A stretch of DNA of 64,000 bases from Schizochytrium sp. TIO01 (lineage: Eukaryota; Sar; Bigyra; Thraustochytrida; Thraustochytriidae): contig SMSO01000032.1 in assembly GCA_004764695.1 (NCBI GenBank), positions 4,401,483-4,465,482 of the forward strand, given 5' to 3'. The notes beneath the pieces were generated by a model. The model did not search any database and had not been told where the DNA came from. It worked only from the letters and a program-made list of their open reading frames with translations. Every line of letters begins with the position of its first letter. Position 1 is the stretch's first letter. Positions 9,329 through 25,228 of this stretch are shown here, in pieces. Both the position numbers and the translations under genes were made by a program.

Positions 9329-11653
9329 TTAGTTCATGGTAACTTGGGACATCTTACGGAGCAGTTTTGGGTCATCAATACGGTATTTATCCATAAATGC
9401 ATCAAGACCAGGCTTATTTCGTGGAATATGCGATGCCTTGAGACGCTCCATGCGTTTATTCTGTAAGAATGAAATAAGCAAACAGTCAACACAGATGTCA
9501 TATGCCGAAAGCACCTCTGCAGCTGCAAACCATGCGAGGAACATAGACATGGCAATTGGCGTAACCTTACTATAGAGCTGGAGATCACCACCGAGCTCGT
9601 ATTCCGCTGAATCTATCCAAATCCAGCAAGTCAGACCGGCAATAATAGTGATGAGAATTTGCCCAAATCGCTGAATCAAATCTCCAAGAAAAGTCACCAG
9701 AGCAATTTGAGCGATATTGCTTGCCATAGTTTTAAATGCCATTTTTGTTGCTGTACAGAATGGTTCACCATACATAGCAGTGTAGATGTACGAATATCTA
9801 GTTACGTACTCGACACATCGTTGAACGCAGTAAAGAAAGGCTTGTACAGCGCAGAAGACAATTCGAATCACTCGATTGTCCTTGCCCAAGGCTTGCAAAC
9901 GACGCTGGACATAAGCTGCTAGGTATCGAACAAATGTTACTATTGCCATAATAATCGAAGCAAAAGCTACTGTTCCGAGGTGATAGCGAATTGTTGTATA
10001 AAAGGAGCGCAAAATTGGAATGTGGGTACGCCCTTCACCTCCAAAATCGACTTTGTCATGCCAAAACCATTGCAAAACTGCACCCGCAATGGTCATTGTG
10101 TTAACACCACTCACAAAACTAAGAATCCAAAAGAGTCCAAACAGCATATACGCTAAGACCAGATTCTTATACGAGAAACTGTCTTGAAACACACTGACTT
10201 CGGAGATAACACTTTCAGGATCATAAGACACGGTAGTGTTTAAGTAGGAAATTGAGAATGAGCCAGCAGAGGCAATATATGCTGTAGCGATACCCCAAGC
10301 CATTGCTACAGCGAAAATGACCCCCATACTGATGAAAGGAAGTACCACTAGAAGCATATTTTGCCGAATCGCTTTTGAAGCTTCCTGGAAAATCTCAATT
10401 GCTCTCGCGATACGTTCTAAGAGACTCACAATTATAATAAAAAGAAGAATTGTGAAGACTGTCGCCGCGTAGGCCATATAGCGATATTCTGTGGAGTAGT
10501 CAAGGCTCTCTGAAAGAGAGTCCGGGAGCGATGATGAGTTGAATGTAGAGATAGTGACGGAAGAATTCGAATCTGAGTCGAGAATGTCACTGCCGATAGC
10601 ATCCGCGACATCCTCAAGAAGGCTTGCAGCTTCACTTGAGATGCTCTCAAGGAGACTCCCTGTAATGACTCCAGCTTTAAAATAACAATACACTGTAAAA
10701 CTAGTGCTTGCGAGAAGTGATAGGAAAACAACAATCCAAACCATGAACCCAACACAGCAGAAAAGAGAGAAGATATAGAGCAAGCCGACCAAGACAGAAA
10801 CGCCCAATCCTGATGCTAAAATTGGTTTGTACGCACGAACAAGATCGCCACAGTACCGCTGAATGGTGACTCTGATGGTATTAAAAGAATCATACAATAC
10901 ATTCGATGCAGTTGGTTGTTCTCGAGTTACCTTAGTCACCTCACGATATGCCACACAGTATGATTCAATGTTGTTGTAGGTGTCAGATATATTGATATAC
11001 TTGGTGCAAGTAGATTCGGGTAAGGTTTCGACCTCGTAAACATACTCAGGTAAACAACGAAAGAACACCGACGTAGTGTCAAATAGAGTCTGAAAACATC
11101 CTGAGTGAATTGTTGAGTTGAGACAGCTATCTCCAAATGGGATTGTGCTGTACCAGTTATTCACACAGTCGTTGATAATCGTATCTCGCTCGTAATTTGT
11201 CAAGAACATTTGTTCCTGAACTGCTTCTTCAGCTTCAGATGTACAAACGAAATCGCCAGCTGATGGGCAGGTCGATTGACAGATTCCAAAAAAGTTTAGA
11301 TCATCGAGTGAGACATCCCCATCCAAGTAGCCTGACAAGACGACATCTTCTTCCACACGAGGGTATGTGATGTATCGAGCATTAGGGTGTTTATCGCCTC
11401 CACAAAGCTCACCCTTATAATTGTATCCATACAGCAAGCGATAGGGGTTACCCTGCTTGAGTCCGACAGCGGTGAGGGCAATCATTCCGAGCACATAACT
11501 AAGAAAGAGCAACAGGCAGAAACGGTCCGTACAATGGCGGTCATCAACCGGAATCATATCCTCATCCTCCTTTTTGGTTAGTGGGTAGTCTTCCGCCATC
11601 GGCACATCTCGGTCCTCATCGTAAGGCAACACGGGATCATCTCGCCTAGGCAT
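9329..11653 (-). CDS. Choline transporter-like protein (SLC44/CTL family)
   Basis: 774-residue polytopic membrane protein. Seen: acidic cytosolic N-terminus, then RHCTDRFC (39-46) leading into TM1 (46-66) and GNPYRLLYGYNYKGELCG (68-85), the family hallmark. A large Cys-rich extracellular loop follows (about 85-275) with several N-glycosylation sequons. Multiple membrane helices follow, with the conserved late block YSYIYTAMYGEPFCTATKMA. The length is in the family's 600-750 range, slightly long. SLC44 proteins move choline and related amines (some ethanolamine) across plasma or organelle membranes for phospholipid synthesis. The exact substrate is unknown. The region just upstream of the ATG carries a repeated palindromic motif (separate entry). 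The ATG at 11653 is the only plausible start. Confidence 0.92.
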   Translation of the reverse strand: MPRRDDPVLPYDEDRDVPMAEDYPLTKKEDEDMIPVDDRHCTDRFCLLLFLSYVLGMIALTAVGLKQGNPYRLLYGYNYKGELCGGDKHPNARYITYPRVEEDVVLSGYLDGDVSLDDLNFFGICQSTCPSAGDFVCTSEAEEAVQEQMFLTNYERDTIINDCVNNWYSTIPFGDSCLNSTIHSGCFQTLFDTTSVFFRCLPEYVYEVETLPESTCTKYINISDTYNNIESYCVAYREVTKVTREQPTASNVLYDSFNTIRVTIQRYCGDLVRAYKPILASGLGVSVLVGLLYIFSLFCCVGFMVWIVVFLSLLASTSFTVYCYFKAGVITGSLLESISSEAASLLEDVADAIGSDILDSDSNSSVTISTFNSSSLPDSLSESLDYSTEYRYMAYAATVFTILLFIIIVSLLERIARAIEIFQEASKAIRQNMLLVVLPFISMGVIFAVAMAWGIATAYIASAGSFSISYLNTTVSYDPESVISEVSVFQDSFSYKNLVLAYMLFGLFWILSFVSGVNTMTIAGAVLQWFWHDKVDFGGEGRTHIPILRSFYTTIRYHLGTVAFASIIMAIVTFVRYLAAYVQRRLQALGKDNRVIRIVFCAVQAFLYCVQRCVEYVTRYSYIYTAMYGEPFCTATKMAFKTMASNIAQIALVTFLGDLIQRFGQILITIIAGLTCWIWIDSAEYELGGDLQLYSKVTPIAMSMFLAWFAAAEVLSAYDICVDCLLISFLQNKRMERLKASHIPRNKPGLDAFMDKYRIDDPKLLRKMSQVTMN

Positions 11654-11825
11654 GATTTGCAGTTCTCGTCCACCAAGTCCGGGTTGCCGATTTGCCTACC
11701 CAGTGGTGGCGTGCGTACAGATTCTGGCAAGTACTACTAATCTACAAGGAGCGAGTATTCGGTGAACTCAACGAGCGCGTGAACGAGGAAGTTGGCAATC
11801 GAGTGCGAACGGGGGAAGAGAGAAG

Positions 11826-11867
11826 CAGCGCTGTCAGCAAATCGGCAGCGCTGACAGACTAAGCGCT
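11826..11867. promoter_or_regulatory. Repeated palindrome CAGCGCTG upstream of SLC44-like gene
   Basis: The self-palindrome CAGCGCTG occurs at 11826-11833 and 11846-11853, exactly 20 bases apart. AGCGCT recurs at 11862-11867. Within the pair, CTGTCAGC (11831-11838) and GCTGACAG (11850-11857) form a hairpin-capable inverted repeat. It lies about 175-215 bases upstream of the transporter ATG. Function as a dimeric factor site is inference. Confidence 0.35.
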
Positions 11868-12401
11868 CGGCACTGCTTAAGTTGCAAGTCTGCTACCTGC
11901 TAGCTCTCCTGCGTGGCCGAATCGCCCAATTAGAACACAACTTTGTACAAACTTTCCGCAAAGTTTACTTTGGCCAAGCGGCTAAGAGTAACTAGATAGG
12001 TAAGTGTGTGCCAAAACCATCTGCAAGTGCTGCTAGGACACTAGTAGCACTAACTATCTGCTAGAGTTGAAATACACCTTTTGTTACACCCGCTATGTCC
12101 CCTTTCTCACTACTCTTTCCCATCCCAACTAATATGTATTGCTATTAGCTACCTGCTTTCAAGTTGAGCTTACCCAAACGCACTCGAAAGTGATGACCGA
12201 AGGCCGCCCGACCTTACTAAGATTCTCTACTGAGGTACTGCGGTTATTCAAAGGGTCTCTTTCGAAAAGAAAGCCCCATTTATTATTTCTCTTTTGCCCG
12301 AGATCCAGCGCACGAAAAGCTGAGTATTGCAGTGGTCACCATGAAGATCACCACGCGTGGCTTGCACACAACCAAAATTTGGTAGCAGCAACTTGTGCAC
12401 A

Positions 12402-12411
12402 CCCCCCCCCC
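12402..12411. repeat. C10 homopolymer
   Basis: Ten consecutive C residues in intergenic DNA. This is a possible length-variable or error-prone site. Confidence 0.8.
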
Positions 12412-12938
12412 TTCATACAAACTCTATATAAACAGTAATAGATGGTAGCAACGTGGGAGGAATTGAAGTAGTAGGTACCTACCTATAAACTTAGCCAGGC
12501 AACTCAAATAGATCCTGAATGGCCCACCGGGTGTACTTGTAAACCTTTGCTTCTTTTTCAATCTTGTTTTTTTGAAGTGGGAGTACATCGCAGCTATTTT
12601 CTGGGAATGAGCAGGGATGGCTCTAGCCTATGGAGGCGCAGTGGCAGGAAGAACGAAGAAAACACCATGCAACAAGGCAATTGAACAACGCTTAGACCAT
12701 GTTGGGCAATTTTACTCTTTGATGAGAGTAGTAAGTAGGTATGATAACTCCAGTATCCCATTCTCACTAGTTAGATCAGAGGTAATCATCAGTTAAAGTA
12801 AACAACTTTGAGGCCACAATAATCACTGATTGCCAGCATCATTTCACTCTGGATGTTTCGTTCATTAACTTGCTGGCCAAAGCCGTAGTAAAATGCGTGA
12901 GGCGACAATGTGTTTGCAATATTAAGTTCTTTTTAACC

Positions 12939-12960
12939 TTATTTATTTATTTATTTATTT
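12939..12960. repeat. (TTAT)n microsatellite
   Basis: About five copies of TTAT in tandem in intergenic DNA. Confidence 0.8.
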
Positions 12961-15027
12961 TCCAAATGGCAAAATTCGTGAGGGAGGGTAGGTACTATTA
13001 CTTTGCTCGTGAAACATTGAATTAGCAAGAACAAGATTATAGTAGCTGAGCTAGGCTTCTTAATTTCAAATCAGTATGCTCTTTCACTTGTCAGAGAAAC
13101 TTTTTTCACTCATTGTACTAGATTAAATAGTCTGGTATACGCACTGACGAATAATGTGGGTTTAAATGAGCTTGGTATTAGTTGAAGTGGGTGTGTGCCA
13201 GCTGATGAATACTTGTGAAAAGCTCGGCGTATCTTCGAATTTCTTGAGATTCATAGGCTTACTCCGCTAAAAGTTTGGATTATGTAGGCCGGTCAAATCA
13301 ACCCACATGCCAATTTAGTACACAAAACGAAAGGCTCTTTAGATATGCACGCAATCACTATCCCGATGGAACAAAATTGAACAAAGAACTCAGCGTGAAT
13401 TTCGCTCCCAAGTAAAGAATGCCAAATTGAATCTACTGACTCTTATATCTCTAGCGCTTGAAAGCTTTCGCAAAAAAAAAAGGGAAGACTCTTTTTCAAG
13501 TTAACCTCCCGCTGGGATTGTTCATGGAGATCCCACTTTACTATATAGTAAATCCCACTATCAAGCTAGTAGTCAGATACATCGAAAAAATATCTGCAAG
13601 AAAAGATCAATTTGGAAGCCAAATGTCTTTTTCTTTTAATGAATGCTTTGACTCTCTTACAATCTAGCAACCACTCTAAGCTCCTTCAACAGGACTCATC
13701 TTGTATGAGTCTTCTAAGTTGTTTCTTGATACTAATGAGCATAAGCAAAAAGCTTCTTTCCGAAATGGCGCGGAGCTTTAGGCTAGACCATTCCTTAAAC
13801 CTAGGTTTCGCCCACGGATCTTCGGGGGTAGTAGTGTACAGTACAGGTGTTCATATAGTATTTTTTTTGTCGCATTATTCTGAACCTTGATCAATGTCAC
13901 CAGATATGAAAGGCTTTGCAAATCATTTTGCCTGATGTGCTTTGAATACTTGGGCTGGGCATTGTCGGTCATATCAAAACTCATGTTGTCGCCTGTCAAA
14001 GTGCTTCAGGATCACTGCAGAAGGAGAAATCGGCATTCCTTCTAAATAAAATACATATACATTAAAGAGCATTTGTCCAACATATGTTCCATTCTAGTGC
14101 TTGTGAAACTTCTATAATGCTGAATCGCAACAAGACCTTGTCAGGCGCATTATTATACGTTTGAACACGGTTCATCACTGTTCAAAAGAGTGAGGTGTGT
14201 TAGCGAATGTACCTCCAAGTGTCCTGAAGCTCCAAACATGATATGAAGATGTCTCACACAATAATTTCCAAGTCGATATTGGTAAAATATGATTAAGCAC
14301 ACTCAAATACATGGAAATGCTAGCGCACTATGAACTTTGGTAAAACATCCGTTTCCTTGTTTTTGAGTTACCCCAGTGCGTATTCAAATATTATAACTGA
14401 AGGTATATATATATATAACAGTTCTTGTGCAGAAGCAATTTTTCACTTCGCTGCAGATTAAAATGACAGGAAACAATCATTACTAGTATAACATCGATCT
14501 TTTAAAGGAAGGGGGGAAGGGGCAAGGATAGTTCGATCAATCTTGGACCAACAATCGCTTACTCAGAGAGTATGCCAGGTAGATTGTGCCAAAATGAATA
14601 AACCTGTATTGCTCACGTTTGATAATATGTCTTCTTGTTTGTGAGTCGGTAAACTTCCGAATGTCATAGTGACACGAGCGTATCGATCAGTAGCTGGAAG
14701 CGACTTCTCTACCCAAAATCATGTGGGGAGGAATAACTTTTGGTTGAAAAAAGCGAACCAAGGGAAACAAGTCATGGCGAGTGGCAAGTGGTTGCTGTAG
14801 AACTGAGTGTTCTTTAAACTGCTTTCAAGGCTGCTATCGACCCGTGTCAAGCAGAAAATTCTCAATTGGTCAAACATTTATTACATATATCATTTTATAT
14901 ATGTTCTAGCTAGTTTTTTCAGGTATTGGCTATGCATATTTTATAGTACAAGCCCTGCACAGGACTACGTAGCTTTAAATAAAAATAAAAATAATAAGAA
15001 TAAAAAACTAATTTAAAACAAGGATGC

Positions 15028-15043
15028 ATATATATATATATAT
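15028..15043. repeat. (TA)n dinucleotide repeat
   Basis: Alternating TA tract in AT-rich intergenic sequence. Confidence 0.75.
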
Positions 15044-15872
15044 GATAATAGGTAGTGGAATAATAAGAGTGTCTTGCGATTCATGAGCAGAACCCTTTTC
15101 TTCTCAGGAACAAACACTCAGCCAGACAATATTAGCCATAATGAATGTAACGTTACGGCTTGAAGCTACAGTATGAAATTAATCCATAGTTGCACATATT
15201 GCTCAAGGAACTCATGTTAGTTCACTTATTATAATGGTATTAAAGAATAGGATTTTTTCTTTTTTACGCTAGTAAGATCCTTCTTCCTATTGTTATTACT
15301 ATTTGCTATTTAATATAAGAAAATAAGTAACCTCCATTTCATAGTTACGGTTGAAACTCAACGGACGTCCTGGGGTTAGCGAAGGCAATTAATCATAATA
15401 AAGTAACGAATCCCATTAGCGGCTCTTGTATTCATAATTGTCTAGGCCATCCCTGAGACAAATGAAACTAAGAAAGTAAGGATGATATAAAAGACAAAAC
15501 TCTGAGCAACGGTTAGCTTTTTTATCGTTGAATACATATGTGCACTATTAAGGACCGCTAGTTTTCAAACAGCTAGTTTGCACATAATTCTATAAGCAGA
15601 GGCACGTTGAATCGGCACACGTATAGATAAGACTCATGGTAATCAACCAACTTTATTGAGGAATATATAAACGGGCAAGTACATGGTTATCTGAATTTGA
15701 GAAATGCAAACAGGCTTCAAAGTGAGCAAACTCATATTGCGATCTACGCCACGCATCTTTTGGCGTTGAGCGCCCCGACAGTTTTCTTGTGCGTGCTTTA
15801 CGAAGAAGCAAGCAAGCAAATCCTCTTTCTATCTACTCTCCAGTAACAATACAAGCAGGTTGTTCCTTGACC

Positions 15873-16646
15873 ATGCAGTACGGCGCTCTTCTCGTGGCCG
15901 CTTTGGCCTTCTTGCTTGCAGGTAGCTCAGAGGCAGCCTGCCCAAACTCTTGTTCTGGCCATGGTCGCTGCTCAAACTATGCTGCAACATTCTCAACAGC
16001 ACCGACTAACCCATACACGCCAGCAACTACTACAACTTATGGCTATAATCAATTGATCGCCAAGAAGGATTCGTGCACTTGCTTTTTCCGTAAAGAAGAT
16101 GGTGTTGACATTTATGATTACACTGCCCCTGATTGCTCACTGAAGACCTGCCCAAGTGGTCCTGCTATTGGCGCCATCCCTTACACTGATAATAGCCATC
16201 AGCAAGTTATCGAGTGCTCTGGTGCAGGTGTTTGCGATCGTTCCACTGGCGAATGCACTTGTGAGACTGGATTTACGGGTAAGAATTGTGGTCGCCGTTC
16301 TTGCCCTAATGACTGCAATGGCCATGGTAAGTGCATGCTTATCAAGGACATCGTTGAGACAGTGGCAGAACTCGACTCCTCCTTCGAGTACTCGACCTCA
16401 CTCCTTACTTACACAGCGTTCGACAAGGATACCAGTGCTGGCTGTCTCTGTGATGCTGGCTTCTTTGGCCCCGATTGTTCATTGCACGAGTGCCCCACTG
16501 ACACTGATCCCATGGATGGCTACGGTTCTGAGTCTGGCCGAGAGTGCTCGGGTCGTGGTGAATGTGACTTTGACACTGGTGCATGCTCGTGCTACACTGG
16601 TTACTTTGGTACAGCCTGTGAGGTCCAGCGTGTCAACTTCTCCTAA
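15873..16646 (+). CDS. Secreted EGF-repeat protein, possibly mastigoneme (Sig1/Ocm)-like
   Basis: 257 residues from the ATG at 15873. The frame extends upstream only to non-ATG codons. Residues 1-21 are a clear signal peptide (hydrophobic core ALLVAALAFLLAG, cleavage probably before ACPN). The mature part is a chain of EGF-like units: CPNSCSGHGRC (23-33), CTCFFRKEDG (68-77) then DCSLKTCP (87-94), ECSGAGVCDRSTGECTC (114-130) with GFTGKNC, CPNDCNGHGKC (144-154), CLCDAGFFGPDCSLHECP (191-208), and ECSGRGECDFDTGACSC (224-240) with GYFGTAC. The DCSL-x-x-CP links between EGF units and the CDRSTGECTC spacing resemble the EGF repeats of stramenopile flagellar-hair proteins (Sig1/Ocm family). That assignment is inference from pattern. 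There is no membrane anchor at the C-terminus, so the product is secreted or part of an extracellular assembly. A generic EGF adhesion protein is the alternative. Confidence 0.75.
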   Translation: MQYGALLVAALAFLLAGSSEAACPNSCSGHGRCSNYAATFSTAPTNPYTPATTTTYGYNQLIAKKDSCTCFFRKEDGVDIYDYTAPDCSLKTCPSGPAIGAIPYTDNSHQQVIECSGAGVCDRSTGECTCETGFTGKNCGRRSCPNDCNGHGKCMLIKDIVETVAELDSSFEYSTSLLTYTAFDKDTSAGCLCDAGFFGPDCSLHECPTDTDPMDGYGSESGRECSGRGECDFDTGACSCYTGYFGTACEVQRVNFS

Positions 16647-21521
<4,875 letters not shown>

Positions 21522-23387
21522 ATGTACACCAAATTGTAACTTGGTTTTTTACCCTTGCACATCTCAACAAGGAATTCGTTTTGTGTACAGTCACATCTGT
21601 GAGCTGAAGACCACTTTATTCTTTGGTACACGAAATTTAATATCTGCTGTGTCGTTCTGGCCGTCTCCCAACATGAGACCGAGCTACAATGACCGCTTTC
21701 GGTTTGTATCCGAGACTAAGTTTGATTTAGCTTTGTTTAGGTTCACTTGTTCAAAAAACGATTTCTTTTTGTGTATTTTATTTCATTTTGATGTCTCGAC
21801 TTTCTTGCTCGAGGTGATTCAAGGAGCATATGTTTGTGAATTCCTGTTTAAATGATAGTCGTTATATCTATAAAAACTCGTTACTTGAAAAGTAAAATAC
21901 CCACTCCAGGGTTCTTGTGTGAATGCAAATGAGGATTGTTTGAATCGCGCCTTGTAGGTACATCTTTTGAAGCGTGCAGGTTCCTTTAGCTAGAATGATG
22001 AAGCTTATGCAGACAAGCTAAAGTGCAACAACAAGTCATGGTTCAAGTTGATTTTCCTGAGGCATGTTTCTTGTTTCAGAAAAAGTTATTTCGATCGGTG
22101 ATGGCATGGTCTTTTGCTTATTTTTCAAACATTCTTCTGATATCCAACGGTAAATGATATTTTTGCTATTGCGAATCCGATAAAGCAAGCATGATCGATA
22201 CAAAGGAAATAAGAAGGATGTTAGATCTTAGTCAGAGAGTCTGACACACACCAGTGATGGAATAACTCATGGATGAGTACGGTGATCAATACAAACACTC
22301 GCATGATTACGAAGACATAAAAGTTGCTACACCACATCTTTTTGTGTTGTACAATGGACTTACAGACGCTCTCGTGGATTTGCCGAATCAATCACCCATG
22401 ACTGACAAGAGCAGCATTGGTAAGAATGATAGCTATGAGTTGACCAATCGTTAGCTCAACTACAAGTACAATTTCTGTAAGTGAGAACATGAGTACTTCC
22501 CAACTCGATACAGGGCATATATAATGTTGACTAAGACCAGAAATCAATCTCCCCAAGAGCATAGACGGGATAAAGTCAGAAAGCGAAGAAAAGAGTGAGT
22601 AGTGCAAATAAAAAAACAAAATAAATAATAATGCAGTCGCCTCAGGAGGAGGGCGGGCGAGATGATGGGTTGGCGATGATATCCTTAAATCCATTCTCGG
22701 ACGAATTTCTCTTTCAATGAGATTGACCAAAACGTGTTCAACCATGCTCTATCTCTAAGTCCTTTCACACAAGAAAAGATCAAAAAGAAATAACATACTT
22801 TATAGAAAAGCCTTCTCCATGCTTGATACACTACAGCTAAAAGCTAATTTAATGTGATTTGCACCCCTTCCTTCGAACTTTGTCTCTTCAACTTGAAACC
22901 TGGTGTAGCAATTCCACAGGTGTAGAACAACAAATATATATCGAAATGTTTGATTCGTGTTGTCAATGATCTCAGGTGTCAAGGGATGACTACTACTGAA
23001 AATCAGAATTTCTTTTCAAATATCTTTTGTATAGTCAAATCACCTCATTGGAGTCTCTCTGGAAGAGCTACTTAGCCTGGTCAATATAAACCTGTCTTAG
23101 GAGGTCGAAGTCTGGGTTGGGTTCCCTTCTAGATGGGTTTGTGCCTTTGTGTTGCTGAATCCATTTCCAACACTCCTTTTCGAAGAATTAAGAGACTCAT
23201 TTCAAGTGTCCTACTGAAAGCGACTCTTCGTTTAGCACTTTCATGATTAGATTCCGAGCGCTACCATGATGATAATACAAGTGAACAAGAGAATTCGCTT
23301 AACCTTTGGCTCAAACTCTGCATTCTAGCAAAACCGAAACTCTCTACCCCGAAAAGTAAAAGCTACGTCAATTAAAGAGAGCTCACA
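21522..23387. other. Intergenic region downstream of alpha-tubulin
   Basis: This is the tubulin 3' untranslated region and flank, then the upstream region of the coiled-coil genes. I see no RNA or protein gene I can support. Confidence 0.4.
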
Positions 23388-24046
23388 ATGGGGAAGTTGG
23401 CCATTCCAGAAAATGATTTACAAACGAAAGAACCGTCAGAGATAATGTGGACTCTTCAGCAGAAACTGTTAGCCAAAGCAGATCAGGTAAGTACAATGGA
23501 TTCTGCGAAAATCAAAAGTCAGTTCTACGCCGACACACGTGAGTACATGACAATGATTTTCGCGTGGATAGCCCAAGAGAAGAAGAAAACTCTACAAGAG
23601 CAAGATGCACACCAAGGCTACACGCAAGGCCCTTGATTCCGAACGAGAAGCGCTTATGGCCACAGAAGAAGCACTCAAGGCTGAGCAAGAAGCACACAAG
23701 GATACCAAAGAAGCACTGCAGACTGATCGCAATAGCCGCTGAAGTGCTATTTGAAAATAAACAAGATTCGTCTAAAATTGGAGAAGCAGAACTATTGATT
23801 GATGCTTGTATACTTAGTAGCGAGCTCTCTGAAGACATTCTTGGACTCAGTCAGGAGAATGGAAGATTTCTAAAGCAAGTACAGATCCTGACGCGAGACA
23901 ACAGCAATATTGTCGAGGGCAGTATGGCCATTGGAGCAAAACACGACCAATCCCAAGGTCAACATTTTGTAGTGGATCTCATGTGTAGGGTCGAAGAATT
24001 GGAGCAGATTTTTTCAGCTCTGCCATCTAAACCAACTACTTTGTAG
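23388..24046 (+). pseudogene. Coiled-coil repeat gene copy 1, broken by two frameshifts
   Basis: The ATG at 23388 opens MGKLAIPENDLQTKEPSEIMW and runs in frame to QEQDAHQG, then stops at about 23636. Just after CAA at 23613-23615 one extra base moves the coding sense to the next frame, which reads ATRKALDSEREALMATEE then ALKAEQEAHKDTKEALQTD until a TGA near 23740. A second shift near 23730 moves to the third frame, which reads EVLFENKQDSSKIGEAELL and onward to the stop at 24046. The segments align end to end with the neighbouring copy at 24476-25228 (EQEAHQ, EAEQKAHEGTKKALQ, SALENGQNAS, LLEQIKILEQDSNI), so these are lesions, not separate genes. The first shift looks like a G insertion. The second resembles an 8-base deletion relative to copy 2. 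Alternatives are sequencing error or, less likely, +1 frameshifting. Function unknown. Confidence 0.6.
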
Positions 24047-24071
24047 ACCTTAAACATAAAAATCAACTTCC

Positions 24072-24094
24072 TTTTTTTTTTTTTTTTTTTTTTT
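24072..24094. repeat. T23 homopolymer
   Basis: 23 consecutive T residues, 25 bases after the stop of coiled-coil copy 1. The run is long enough to be unstable and is a possible remnant of a reverse-oriented poly(A) insertion, which is inference. Confidence 0.8.
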
Positions 24095-24475
24095 GGAACA
24101 CTATTCGAGGACTCCGTGCCTTATCTCGAAGTGTCTTTTACCTTGGCGACAAAACCGCACACAACTCTGAATCTATGATAATCCACCTCGAAATCAATTT
24201 CGGTCAGGACAATCCATTTCTCCGTCCACGTTCCGGCCTTAGTTATTTTCTCTCGTGAAAGGTTAAGGTTTACCTAGCCAGGAGTTGATATGATGCGCTC
24301 TGGAAGTCTTCCAAAGCAATGATGCAAGTTATACAAGCGTGTTGGTTGGGTCTAAGTTCCAGCTCTCCATCTCAATACAACCAAAACTTAAATTCTCCAT
24401 TCCCCCCATTCAACCAGAAGGCAACATGGTCGTCTCTAAAGAGATATTCTGGGCAAAGTCTCCGTCAGAAATAAT

Positions 24476-25228
24476 ATGGGAAGCCAGCAGGACTTGATGA
24501 GCAAGTTAGACGAAGCTTCTATGTACTACTTGCTTCCAGAGGTATTTTTAAATGAAACTAATATGTATCTGAAGATACTTCTTAATTTGATGACAGAAGT
24601 AAGGCAAAAAACTACTCAAGAACAAGAAGCACATCAGACCACCCTCCAGGCACTTGTAGATGTGCAAAAGGTGCATCAGGCTAAAACCGAAGAGCTCGAA
24701 GCTGAACAAAAGGCACACGAAGGCACCAAGAAAGCACTGCAAATCGAACTTAATACCAACGCAGTCGCCAGATCAGCGCTTGAGAACGGGCAAAATGCAT
24801 CTGGGGACCAACAGGCGAAATTCAGTTTTTATCCTCGTACAGACAATGACGAACTCATTCAGGAGGTCGTTGAGCTTTTTTGGGAGGAGAGAAGACTCCT
24901 GGAGCAAATCAAGATCCTGGAGCAAGATAGCAACATAGGTGTGGAAGATTATGTGGTTAAGGAGGCAACAGAAGGCCAAGACCAAAACACAAAGCTCAAA
25001 GAACGTAAAGCCATGAGTACAGAGGTTGGAAAACTCCAGAGAGAGCTTCAAGCCGAAAGAAAACTTCACAAGGACACCAGAGAAAAAGTTCGGATCAACA
25101 AAAAGGCGAATAAAATTCTTAGAATAAAGCTTGAGACCGAGCAAGAGGCACACCAAGCTACGAAAGCGGCGCTTGAGGCCGAGCAAGAGGCACATAAGGC
25201 AACAAAGGCATCTTTTGTTATTAAGTGA
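24476..25228 (+). CDS. Coiled-coil repeat protein copy 2
   Basis: 250 residues from the ATG at 24476. Not a known family to me. It is rich in Gln, Glu, Lys and Ala, with a repeating unit of about 14 residues of the form AH-x-x-TK-x-AL-x-x-EQ-x, for example EAHQATKAALEAEQEAHKAT near the C-terminus and KAHEGTKKALQIE (around residue 80). It is therefore predicted to be a long coiled coil, interrupted by a central non-repeat part (about 100-170: DELIQEVVELFWEERRLLEQ). It is a tandem paralogue of the broken copy at 23388-24046. An earlier ATG at 24426 starts a peptide containing KSPSEIIW, matching KEPSEIMW of copy 1, but it is out of frame by one base and ends at TGA after 23 codons. Copy 2 has therefore also lost its original N-terminus or restarts internally at 24476. 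Confidence 0.55.
   Translation: MGSQQDLMSKLDEASMYYLLPEVFLNETNMYLKILLNLMTEVRQKTTQEQEAHQTTLQALVDVQKVHQAKTEELEAEQKAHEGTKKALQIELNTNAVARSALENGQNASGDQQAKFSFYPRTDNDELIQEVVELFWEERRLLEQIKILEQDSNIGVEDYVVKEATEGQDQNTKLKERKAMSTEVGKLQRELQAERKLHKDTREKVRINKKANKILRIKLETEQEAHQATKAALEAEQEAHKATKASFVIK

Larger units (their letters stand above)
11654..15872. other. 4.2-kb intergenic region without recognised gene
   Basis: This holds the upstream region of the reverse-strand transporter gene and that of the forward EGF-protein gene. Seen: the CAGCGCTG pair near 11826-11853, a C10 run at 12402-12411, a (TTAT)n tract at 12939-12960, and TA repeats near 14402-14418 and 15028-15043. The short open frames have no family resemblance. 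No tRNA or other RNA gene was found by eye. Confidence 0.4.

Noticed and set aside
12139-12438. 99-codon open frame in the 4.2-kb intergenic region
   Set aside because: Runs through the C10 tract, no family resemblance, and begins with a non-conserved start context.
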